Below are positions 10,658 through 19,731 of a stretch of 64,000 nt of DNA, piece by piece. The position numbers were made by a program, and so were the translations under genes. Origin of the DNA: JAKFWF01 sp963750535 (GTDB lineage Bacteria > Pseudomonadota > Alphaproteobacteria > Rhizobiales > Hyphomicrobiaceae); the NCBI GenBank assembly GCA_963750535.1, contig CAVVRF010000047.1, positions 65,214-129,213 on the forward strand, read 5' to 3'. Within the stretch, counting starts at the first letter, position 1. Each line of letters starts with the position of its first letter. Under the pieces are notes generated by a model. The model ran no database searches and was not told the DNA's origin. It worked only from the letters and a program-made list of their open reading frames with translations.

Positions 10658-11176
10658 CTACCTCCGGGCCTCGGGTGCCGCTTGAATTGGCCGCCAGGCG
10701 CCATCGCGGAGCAGCAGCGCGACACGCTTCTCGTCATCACCTGACAACTCGGCTGCCGCATCAGGCACCGGTGCCCGCGCGTGGGCCCGCAAGGTGCGCA
10801 ACAGCGTCAGCATCGCCAGGACGATCAGCGCTGCGGGGCCAAACCACAGCAGCAGCGTGTTGATCTGGAACGGGGGCTTCAGCAGCACGAAATTGCCGTA
10901 GCGCGCGACGATGAAGTCGATTGCCTGGCTGTCGCTGTCGCCGGCGGTCAGGCGCTCGCGCACGAGCAGGCGCAGATCCTTCGCCAGCGGCGCGTTCGAG
11001 TTGTCGATCGACTGGTTCTGGCACACGACGCAGCGCAGGGTCTGGCCGATCTCGCGGGCGCGAGCCTCGAGCGTCGGGTCCTTCAGCATTTCGTCCGGCG
11101 CGACCGCGCCGGCGCCGGACAGCAACGCCGCCTGCATGATCGCGCACGAAAACAGCACTCGGAATGGTTTCATCAT
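10658..11176 (-). CDS. ccmH: Cytochrome c maturation protein CcmH (CycL-like thiol oxidoreductase)
   Basis: 172 residues with a signal peptide, the CcmH active motif LRCVVCQNQS (LRCxxC), and a C-terminal membrane anchor (INTLLLWFGPAALIVLAML). CcmH reduces the CxxCH thiols of apocytochromes before heme attachment and works with CcmG and CcmF. The start ATG overlaps the ccmG stop by four bases. The cytoplasmic tail after the anchor is longer than in some homologues, with about 35 residues. Confidence 0.93.
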   Translation of the reverse strand: MMKPFRVLFSCAIMQAALLSGAGAVAPDEMLKDPTLEARAREIGQTLRCVVCQNQSIDNSNAPLAKDLRLLVRERLTAGDSDSQAIDFIVARYGNFVLLKPPFQINTLLLWFGPAALIVLAMLTLLRTLRAHARAPVPDAAAELSGDDEKRVALLLRDGAWRPIQAAPEARR

Positions 11177-11721
11177 CGTTCGCCCCCAAGGGAAGCCAGA
11201 AGCGGCTCGAAGGTTTGCTGCCACACGTCCTCGGTGATCGGTCCGGCGTGGCGATAGCGGATACGGCCCGTGCGATCGATCACGAAAGTTTCGGGCACGC
11301 CGGTGACACCAAGATCGATGCCGAGGCGCCCGCTGCTGTCGTCGCCGACCTTCAGGTACGGATCGCGGTGGGTCTTGAGCCACTTCAGGCCCTCGCCCGG
11401 TTTGTCCTTCCAGTTGATGCCATAGAGCGGGATCGTGCCCTGCCGGGCGATACGCAGGAGCGTCGGATGCTCGACGCGGCAGCCCGCGCACCAGGAGGCG
11501 AAGACGTTCAGCAGCGCGACCTTGCCGGAGAGATCCTCGGTGCCGAGGCCCTGCCCCGCGCCATCGAGCGGCGATAGCGCAAAACGCGGCGCCGGCCGGT
11601 CGATCAGCGTCGAAGGCATTCTGCGCGGATCGTTGGTCAGCGCGAAGCCGAGGCCAGATGCGATTGCGACAAAAATCGCGAGCGGCAGCAGGCGGGTCAG
11701 TGCGGCGGTCGGTCGGGGCAT
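11173..11721 (-). CDS. ccmG: Periplasmic thioredoxin-like protein CcmG/DsbE
   Basis: 182 residues with an N-terminal membrane anchor (LLPLAIFVAIASGLGFAL) and a thioredoxin fold with active site WCAGC in NVFASWCAGCRVEHP, plus the cis-Pro loop GVPETFVID. It supplies reducing equivalents to keep cytochrome CxxCH cysteines reduced. It lies 13 bp after ccmF and overlaps ccmH. The WCAGC active site differs slightly from the more usual WCxPC of CcmG. Confidence 0.93.
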   Translation of the reverse strand: MPRPTAALTRLLPLAIFVAIASGLGFALTNDPRRMPSTLIDRPAPRFALSPLDGAGQGLGTEDLSGKVALLNVFASWCAGCRVEHPTLLRIARQGTIPLYGINWKDKPGEGLKWLKTHRDPYLKVGDDSSGRLGIDLGVTGVPETFVIDRTGRIRYRHAGPITEDVWQQTFEPLLASLGGER

Positions 11722-11734
11722 GCGATGGCCACTC

Positions 11735-13747
11735 CTATTCCGCTGGCACGATGTGCGCGGGCGAGGAAATCATCGCCGGCTTGCGCGCCGATTGCGGCGA
11801 GCCGACGCGCAATCGCCGGTCGGCCAGCGAAACGAAGCCGCCAAGCGCCATGATCAGGAAGCCGAGCCAGATCCACGGCACCAGCGGATGATAATAGAAG
11901 CGCACCGGGAACGAGCCGTCGCCCGCCGGCTCGCCGATGGTGATGTAAATGTTCGAGATCATGTTCGTGCGGATTCCGGCCAAGGTCGTCATCTGCTCGC
12001 GCACCGGGTAGAAGCGGCGCTCGCTCACCAGCGTCGTCAAGGAGCGGCCACGCAGCGAAACGTCGAATGTCGCCTGCTGCGATTCGTAGTTGGGCCCGGC
12101 CACCACCTGGACGTCGCGGAAGCGGACATCATAGCCGGCGTGCTCGAAGGTCGTCCCCGGCTGCAGCTGCCGGACGGCTTCCGTCGCCCACGCCGACATG
12201 CCGGTGACGCCGGCAACGGTCACTCCCATGCCGGCATGGGCGAGGACGAGACCGTAGAATGCCAATGGCGTGGTGCGGGCCAGGCGGACCGTCGTCTCGT
12301 AGGGCGACAGGCCGAGGCGGACGCGATAGGCGAGCATCGCCAGCGAGCCGCCGATCAGCCACGTCGCGAGCCCCATTCCGATCGCCGGGGCAACGACGGC
12401 GAGCAGGCCGCGTCCGAGCGAGAGCAGGCCGACCAGTGCAATGATGGCGACCACCGCGAGCGCAGGGAGCTTGAGGCGTGACAGCGCCTCGCGAATATCG
12501 CTTCGCTTCCACTTGAGCATCGGGCCGATCGCCATCGCGACCAGCAGCGGCACCATGATCGGCACGAACGTGAGATTGAAGTACGGCGGTCCGACCGAGA
12601 TCTTGTCGCTGGTCATCAGGTCGATCGCGAGCGGATAGAACGTGCCGAGGAACACGGTTCCGGCGGCGGCCAGCAGCAGCATGTTGTTGAGGGTCAGCGC
12701 CCCTTCGCGGCTGACCGGCGCGAACGGGGCGGCATGGCGCAGCACCGGCATGCGGACGGCGTAGAGCGCCAGCGCGCCGCCGGTCGCGGCGATCAGCAGC
12801 AACAGGATGAACACGCCGCGGGCGGGATCGGTCGCGAAGGCGTGCACGCTCGTGAGCACGCCGGAACGGACCAGGAAGGTGCCGACGAGGCTGAGCGAGA
12901 AGGTGAGAATACCGAGCAGGATGGTCCAGCTGACGAGTGCGTTCCGGCGCTCGACCACCAGCGCCGAATGCAGCAGCGCGGTTCCGGCGAGCCAGGGCAT
13001 GAAGGATGCATTCTCGACCGGATCCCAGAACCACCAGCCGCCCCAGCCGAGCGTGTAGTAGGCCCAGAAGCTGCCGAGCATGATGCCGATGGTCAGAAAG
13101 CACCATGCCGCCAGCACCCAGGGGCGTACCCAGCGGGCCCAGGCGGCGTCGACCTTGCCCTCGATGAGAGCGGCCACCGAGAATGAGAACGCCATCGAGA
13201 ACCCGACGTAGCCGAGATAGAGAAACGGCGGGTGGAAGGCGAGACCGGGGTCCTGCAGGATCGGGTTGATGCCGTTGCCGTCGAGAGGAGCTGGGTCGAG
13301 GCGCTCGAACGGGTTCGAGGTGAACGCGATGAAGGCGAGGAAGCCGAAGCCGATCATGCCTTGCACGGCAAGCGCGTCGGCCTTGAGAGCCGCCGGCAGG
13401 TTGCGGCCATAGACCGCCAGCGCCGCTCCGAACAGCGCCAGGATCAGCACCCAGAGCAGCATCGAGCCTTCGTGGTTCGCCCATACGCCGGAGACTTTGT
13501 AGAGGAGGGGCTTCGCCGTGTGCGAGTTGGCGGCCACGATGCCGACCGAGAAATCCGACGTGACGAAGGCCCAGACCAGCGCTGCGAATGCGGCGACGAC
13601 GCAGGCGGCTTGTGCAAGCGCGGCCTGTCGCGCGTAATCCATCAGCGCAGGCTCGCGCCGCCGCGCGCCGATCAGCGGTACGATCGCCTGGGTCAGCGAG
13701 ATCGCGAGGGCCAGCAGGAGGGCGAAGTGGCCGATTTCTGGAACCAT
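11735..13747 (-). CDS. ccmF: Heme lyase subunit CcmF (CycK/NrfE family)
   Basis: An intact 670-residue multispanning membrane protein. It has the heme-handling WWD motif (WGGWWFWDPVENASFMPWL), the GSHTAKPLLYK-like segment with NSHTAKPLLYKVSGVWANHEGS, and a large periplasmic C-terminal domain typical of CcmF. It ligates heme to CxxCH cysteines. The order ccmF-G-H-I without ccmA-E resembles the later half of a ccm operon or the specialised NrfEFG set. The heme-export and chaperone genes (ccmABCDE) are not in this window, so they must be elsewhere if this is functional. Confidence 0.95.
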   Translation of the reverse strand: MVPEIGHFALLLALAISLTQAIVPLIGARRREPALMDYARQAALAQAACVVAAFAALVWAFVTSDFSVGIVAANSHTAKPLLYKVSGVWANHEGSMLLWVLILALFGAALAVYGRNLPAALKADALAVQGMIGFGFLAFIAFTSNPFERLDPAPLDGNGINPILQDPGLAFHPPFLYLGYVGFSMAFSFSVAALIEGKVDAAWARWVRPWVLAAWCFLTIGIMLGSFWAYYTLGWGGWWFWDPVENASFMPWLAGTALLHSALVVERRNALVSWTILLGILTFSLSLVGTFLVRSGVLTSVHAFATDPARGVFILLLLIAATGGALALYAVRMPVLRHAAPFAPVSREGALTLNNMLLLAAAGTVFLGTFYPLAIDLMTSDKISVGPPYFNLTFVPIMVPLLVAMAIGPMLKWKRSDIREALSRLKLPALAVVAIIALVGLLSLGRGLLAVVAPAIGMGLATWLIGGSLAMLAYRVRLGLSPYETTVRLARTTPLAFYGLVLAHAGMGVTVAGVTGMSAWATEAVRQLQPGTTFEHAGYDVRFRDVQVVAGPNYESQQATFDVSLRGRSLTTLVSERRFYPVREQMTTLAGIRTNMISNIYITIGEPAGDGSFPVRFYYHPLVPWIWLGFLIMALGGFVSLADRRLRVGSPQSARKPAMISSPAHIVPAE

Positions 13748-13795
13748 GCGGATTGACCTCGAATGGATGGTGAGCGCTGGTGCGCCTGGAAAGCC

Positions 13796-15263
13796 CTATC
13801 TGAGAAGCTGCGCGAGCTCGGCATCGCCTGCCGATGTCGCAATCTCGCCTGCGGTCTCGCGCTTCTTGTTGCGCAAGCCTCGATCCGCGCCGCGCGCGAT
13901 CAGCAGCTTGACGACATCGACCCGCCGCTCGCTCGTCGCGATCATCAGTGCGGTGTTGCCATTGTTGTTGCGCACATTCGGCCGGGCACCCTTCTGAAGC
14001 AGGCTGTCGACGACGGCGGCAAGTCCGCGCCGGCTGGCGAGCATCAAGGGCGTGTTCCCGGCCGGTGTCGGACGATCTACGTCGGCGCCCCTGGCGATCA
14101 GCTCGAGCGCAAGGTCGCCATGGCCGTGCTCGAGGGCCGCTAGAAGCGGTGTCACACCCGTCGCGTCGGCGAGGGAGTGGCTCGCGCCGGCGGCGAGCAA
14201 TGCGGACGTTGCCGGCTTGTTGTCTTGCCGCGCCGCGAGCAGCAATGCGGTGCGCTGGCGCTGATCGACGGCATCGATCTGCGCGCCGTGCTTTACCAGC
14301 AGCGACACCAGCGTTGCAGGACATGAAGCGGCGACCATCATCAGCAACGTGCTGCCATCCGGGCCGGCGAAGCGGCTGTCCGCGCTGGCGTCGAGCAGCG
14401 CCGCCATTGCCCGCTCGTGGCATCCGCGTGCCGCCAGCGCCGAAGCGGTCAGCCCTGCTGCATTCCGCCGACTGACGTCCGCGCCGGACTTCGCGAGCAA
14501 GGCGACGACCGGCGCCCTCCCCTTGGCGGCAGCCAGCATCAGCGGCGTTTCGGCGGCACGATTGGCGGTATCGGCAGCGGCACCGGCGTCGAGCAAACGG
14601 CTGACGACGGTGAGGTGGCCGGCAGCCGCCGCAAGCGAGAGCGCGGTATTGCCGTCCTCGTCGGTGGCCGCAAGGTCCGTCGCTGCGGCGGCGAGCTTTT
14701 GCACGACCTCGGCTTGTCCCCGTGCCGCCGCGTCGAGCAGCGGTGGACGGCCGTTGCGGGCCGGGACCGTCGCCGACACGATGGCTGTGCTCGACCACGG
14801 CTTGGCGGCGGGCGCTTGCTCGCGAGCGGGTTTTGGCGCCGCATCCGCCAATTCGGCCAGCAGTCGTATCGAGTCGCCATGCCCGCGTGCCGCCGCCTTC
14901 TGCAACCAGACCCGCGCCGCCACCAGGTCGGGCTCGCCGCCCCGGCCGCTGACGAGCATTCGGGCCAGATTGTATTGCGCCTTGATATGGTCATGTGCCG
15001 CCGCGGCCTTCATCCACCGCAATGCGGCGGCATCGTCCTGGGGCACGCCGCGACCCGAGCGATAGAGAGAGGCCAATTGATACTGGGCTTCGGCATTGCC
15101 ACCGCGCGCGGCTTTCTCCAGGAGCGCGGCGGCGGTAGCAAAGGTGCCCTGCCGGACGGCGGTTTCGGCGTCGGGCGAGGGTGCCGCCTGTGCCGACGCG
15201 ATTGATGGCAGCGCGATCGCGGCGCCGCCTGCGAGCGCCAGCGAGATGCCGATCCATATCGTG

Positions 15264-15277
<14 letters not shown>
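13796..15277 (-). CDS. Exported Sel1-repeat and ankyrin-repeat protein
   Basis: 493 residues from the ATG at 15277, which overlaps the end of the upstream flavoprotein gene by 14 bp. A signal peptide (MARPSTIWIGISLALAGG to ASAQA) predicts a periplasmic location. About residues 30-140 are Sel1-like repeats (YQLASLYRSGRGVPQD, YNLARMLVSGRG). From about 170 to the end there are roughly nine ankyrin repeats (for example GNTALSLAAAAGHLTVV and TPLMLASRRGLAAVV). Such repeats make protein-protein scaffolds. Position between an electron-transfer flavoprotein and ccmF suggests it organises cytochrome assembly or the electron-transfer complex; this is inference only. Confidence 0.85.
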
Positions 15278-16562
<1,285 letters not shown>

Positions 16563-16998
16563 TCGACCTTTCCGCGTGACTGGTGGCGCAACCGGTCAGT
16601 TCGCAAGCCGGTGCCGCACTTATGAGTGCGACCGCAGGCGCAGCCGGTGGAACCATGCTGCCCCTGTTCTTCGGCGACGAGCCGACGGTGTGTGCCGGTA
16701 TCGTCTTGCGGAAACTGACGCGAAAGCTCGCGCCGCTCGGCTGATCCCTGTCCGTCGGATGCCTGCCTGAAACAAACAACGGCTGGAGCACTGGATTATT
16801 CCCCGCGTGCTCCGATCAAGATCGAGAAGCCCTGAATGTGGCCTTCGGATGATCCCGTGCGGACCCAGACAAAATTTCGCCCTAATCGGAACCGAGGAAG
16901 CCGCCTGTCCGTAGGAATGTCTGCCCCAAGATTTCTTGATCCGGCTGCGAATGCGATCGGTTGTTCGCATGCGAGCCCAAAGTCACGTGGGGAATGAC
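16563..16998. promoter_or_regulatory. Divergent intergenic region between the flavoprotein/ccm operon and the multiheme cytochrome operon
   Basis: 436 bp without a convincing gene. It separates two operons that start in opposite directions and must hold both promoters. I see no FNR-type TTGAT-N4-ATCAA site and no confident -35/-10 pair. A ribosome-binding sequence (GGGGA) lies just before the ATG at 16999. Confidence 0.5.
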
Positions 16999-17985
16999 AT
17001 GGCCGAACCCGTTCTGCTGGATAGAGTTCATCGGCGACACGCCGGCGGGCCCGCCGTGCGCGACAAAACGCCTGTCGGGGTTGCGCCGTCACGCGCACGT
17101 GCGGGCGCTGCCAGGAGCCAGCTGGTGGCGCGATACGTCAAGGGGCCGATGGCGCGGCTCACGCCGGCGGTCATCGCGATGGCGGTCATCGCGGTAGTGA
17201 TCGTCGGCTGGCTCGATAGTGACGAAGGTCATCTGACACCTGAGAGCGGAACCGGCTACTGGCTTGGCATCATCGGCGCATCGGCGATGCTGCTGCTGCT
17301 CGTCTATCCGCTCCGCAAGCGAATTCCGCGGCTGCAATTCCTCGGCGCGGTGCCGTTCTGGTTCCGCTTCCACATGCTGCTCGGCATCGTCGGCCCGCTG
17401 CTGGTTTTGTTTCACAGCAATTTCAAGCTTGGCGCGCTGAACAGCAACGTCGCGCTTGTTTCCATGCTGATCGTCGCCTTCAGCGGCGTCGTCGGCCGCT
17501 ATATCTACGGCAAGATCTATCTGGGATTGAGCGGGCACCGGGCCACTGTTCGGGAGGTCCTGGACGATGCCGCCGAATTGCGAACGGCGCTCGATCGCGA
17601 TCTGCCCGGCGGTGAAAAGGTCATCCGGGAGCTGAGCGAGCTTGCGGACACGGCGATGAAGGCACCACGCTCCGTGCTCGGCGGCATGATGTCGCTGCTG
17701 GCCGCGTACCGGCGGACGCACGTAGCGAGCATCCGGATCGGCAGGGAGCTGCGGGCGGCATTGGCGATCGAGGCAAAGCGACAGCGCTGGTCGGGGCGCG
17801 AGCGACGCAGACGCGAACGGGCGATCCGCGACCTCGTCGATGTTCATCTCACCGCGGTCAACAGGGCAGCGGCCTTCGGGCTCTACGAGCGGCTGTTCGC
17901 ACTCTGGCATGTGCTGCATCTGCCGCTGTTCCTGCTGCTGATCGCGGCGGCCGTGGTCCACGTCATCGCCGTCCACCTCTATTGA
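16999..17985 (+). CDS. Cytochrome b-like integral membrane protein (predicted diheme)
   Basis: 328 residues from the ATG at 16999, preceded by GTGGGGAATGAC. About five membrane helices: IAMAVIAVVIVGWL, YWLGIIGASAMLLLLVYPL, FHMLLGIVGPLLVLFHSN, LVSMLIVAFSGVVGRYIYG and the C-terminal LWHVLHLPLFLLLIAAAVVHVIAVHLY region. A cytoplasmic or periplasmic helical region of about 120 charged residues separates helices four and five. Paired histidines at both ends of helix three (RFH, LFHSN) and in the last helix (WHVLH, VVHVIAVH) could bind two b hemes across the membrane, as in ferric-reductase-like or NarI-like proteins. No close family is recognised. Its place, 14 bp before the 18-heme cytochrome, suggests it links the quinone pool or the flavoprotein to the periplasmic cytochromes. 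Confidence 0.75.
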   Translation: MAEPVLLDRVHRRHAGGPAVRDKTPVGVAPSRARAGAARSQLVARYVKGPMARLTPAVIAMAVIAVVIVGWLDSDEGHLTPESGTGYWLGIIGASAMLLLLVYPLRKRIPRLQFLGAVPFWFRFHMLLGIVGPLLVLFHSNFKLGALNSNVALVSMLIVAFSGVVGRYIYGKIYLGLSGHRATVREVLDDAAELRTALDRDLPGGEKVIRELSELADTAMKAPRSVLGGMMSLLAAYRRTHVASIRIGRELRAALAIEAKRQRWSGRERRRRERAIRDLVDVHLTAVNRAAAFGLYERLFALWHVLHLPLFLLLIAAAVVHVIAVHLY

Positions 17986-17999
17986 TCGCTCACTGATCG

Positions 18000-19367
18000 A
18001 TGCCGGGAATTCGACCCGTTCTGCTGGCAATCGCGGCCGCATTCTGCGTTTCGGCCGTGAGCGGCGCATTGGCGCAGAGCCTGTTCGAGAAGCTGGTGAT
18101 GCCGGGGCCGTTGATCGAAGGGCACGCCAAGCTCGAAAAGGACTGCATGAAATGCCACGAGGCGTTCACGCGGCAATCGCAGTCGCGGCTCTGTCTCGAC
18201 TGCCACAAGGACATCGATCGCGATCGCAAGGATCGGCGGGGCTTCCACGGCCGCCAGGCAAATGCGTTGGCGCAGGACTGCCGCCACTGCCACAGCGATC
18301 ACAAGGGACGGACGTCCGATATCGTCCAGCTCGATCGCGAGACGTTCAATCATGCGGTGACGAACTTCGAGCTCAAGGGCGCACATGCTTCGGTGGCCTG
18401 CGACGGGTGCCACAAGCCGAAGATCAAGTTCCGCAACACGCCGGGGCGCTGCGTCGACTGCCACAAGGCGATTGATCGGCACAAGGGCCGGCTCGGGGAA
18501 AGCTGCGACGGTTGCCACGGCGACAAGGACTGGCGGACGGTCAAGCCGTTCGACCATGCAAAGACCAAGTTCGCCCTTGACGGCGCGCACAAGAATGTCG
18601 CCTGCACCGCCTGTCATGCCGGCGAGCACTACAAGGGACTGGCGACGAACTGCAATGCGTGCCACGCGATCCAGGACCGGCACGCGGGCCGTTATGGCGT
18701 GAAATGCGAGACCTGCCACAGGCCGGAGAAGTGGTCGCGCATCGTCTTCAACCACGATCGCGCGACCCGGTTTGCACTGCGTGGCCAGCATGCGCGGGTG
18801 AAGTGCGACGCGTGCCATACCGGCGATCTGTACCGTGACAAATTAGCGATGACCTGCGTGTCATGTCACAAGAAGAATGATCCGCACAAAGGCTCACTCG
18901 GATCGCAGTGTCAAAATTGTCACCGGGAGACCGGCTGGCGGACGAAGGTGGCCTTCGATCACGAGGCAACGCGTTTTCCATTGATCGGCAAGCATGCGGT
19001 GGTGCCGTGCGAGGAGTGTCACCGCAGCTCGAACTTCAAGGACACGTCGCGCTCCTGCGCCGATTGCCACAAAGATGATCATCATGAAGGACGGCTGACG
19101 AAGGAGTGCGGCCGGTGTCACAACCCGAATGGCTGGGCGCGCTGGCGCTTCGATCACAATGTGCAGACCAGGTATCCGTTGACCGGTGCACACCAGGGGT
19201 TGCAGTGCCACGCGTGCCACTCGGAAAAGCAGGTCGCCAAGGTCACGGCGCGAACGGATTGTTACGCCTGTCATGGCCGTGACGACATTCACCAAGGCTC
19301 GTTCGGCCGCGCGTGCGAGCAGTGCCACACGACGATATCCTTCAAGCAGCGAGTTGGACGCAGATGA
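18000..19367 (+). CDS. 18-heme c-type multiheme cytochrome (cytochrome c3/c7-like)
   Basis: 455 residues with a signal peptide (VLLAIAAAFCVSAVSGALAQ). I count 18 CxxCH heme-binding motifs, evenly spaced from CMKCH near residue 50 to CEQCH near the end. The chain is built from repeated three-heme modules: a LxGxHxxVxCxxCH start, a middle CxxCHxxxDxHxG, and a CxxCHxxxGWxxxxFDH end. The His residues of GxH, DxH and FDH-type positions could be distal ligands, giving bis-His hemes. This module type is seen in periplasmic and extracellular electron-transfer cytochromes of metal-reducing bacteria; that functional link is inferred. Upstream is the cytochrome b-like gene, downstream a 364-bp gap and then the 43-heme gene. 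Confidence 0.93.
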   Translation: MPGIRPVLLAIAAAFCVSAVSGALAQSLFEKLVMPGPLIEGHAKLEKDCMKCHEAFTRQSQSRLCLDCHKDIDRDRKDRRGFHGRQANALAQDCRHCHSDHKGRTSDIVQLDRETFNHAVTNFELKGAHASVACDGCHKPKIKFRNTPGRCVDCHKAIDRHKGRLGESCDGCHGDKDWRTVKPFDHAKTKFALDGAHKNVACTACHAGEHYKGLATNCNACHAIQDRHAGRYGVKCETCHRPEKWSRIVFNHDRATRFALRGQHARVKCDACHTGDLYRDKLAMTCVSCHKKNDPHKGSLGSQCQNCHRETGWRTKVAFDHEATRFPLIGKHAVVPCEECHRSSNFKDTSRSCADCHKDDHHEGRLTKECGRCHNPNGWARWRFDHNVQTRYPLTGAHQGLQCHACHSEKQVAKVTARTDCYACHGRDDIHQGSFGRACEQCHTTISFKQRVGRR

Positions 19368-19731
19368 TCCGGGATCGGGGCAAATGCGGCGATGATGGCG
19401 ATCGCGTGCCGGGGAGGAATAATACGGTGTGCGAACCGTTGTCATGGGGAGGCATGAAGGCTACCGGCGCCAGGGTCCATCGAGGACGCGCCAAGAGGGA
19501 TTGGCCTGACATGCGGGGAGACCCTGATGGCCGGGGGGCCATGAGGAAGCAGCGGCGTTACGCCGCGGTGCCCGGTTCGGGCTGAACAGAGGCGCCTGTC
19601 GTGCCGCGGTTGCGCGGCTCGGCGAATTGTCTGCGGGGACACGGGGAACAATAGGGGGATGCGTGGCTCGGCCGTTGGCCGGCCACGCAACGGCGCTGCG
19701 TGCGCACTGCAGATCCGATTAGGGGGCCGAG
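19368..19731 (+). promoter_or_regulatory. Leader region between the 18-heme and 43-heme cytochrome genes
   Basis: 364 bp with no convincing gene. Short open frames here lack a supported start and any recognisable product. It contains a strong hairpin (19661-19688) and, just before the TTG start at 19732, an AGGGGG ribosome-binding sequence at 19721-19726. It may carry a separate promoter or an RNA-level control element that sets the ratio of the two cytochromes. Confidence 0.45.
19661..19688 (+). promoter_or_regulatory. Stable GC-rich hairpin in the 43-heme cytochrome leader
   Basis: GCGTGGCTCGGCC pairs with GGCCGGCCACGC across a three-base loop (GTT), a stem of about 12 bp with one bulged T. 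It ends 43 bp before the start codon. There is no T-run, so it is more likely a leader structure or mRNA-stabilising element than a terminator. Confidence 0.5.

Noticed and set aside
19313..19585. Small gene between the two multiheme cytochromes
   Set aside because: The open frame overlaps the end of the 18-heme gene, has no supported start and an Arg/Gly-rich product without recognisable features.
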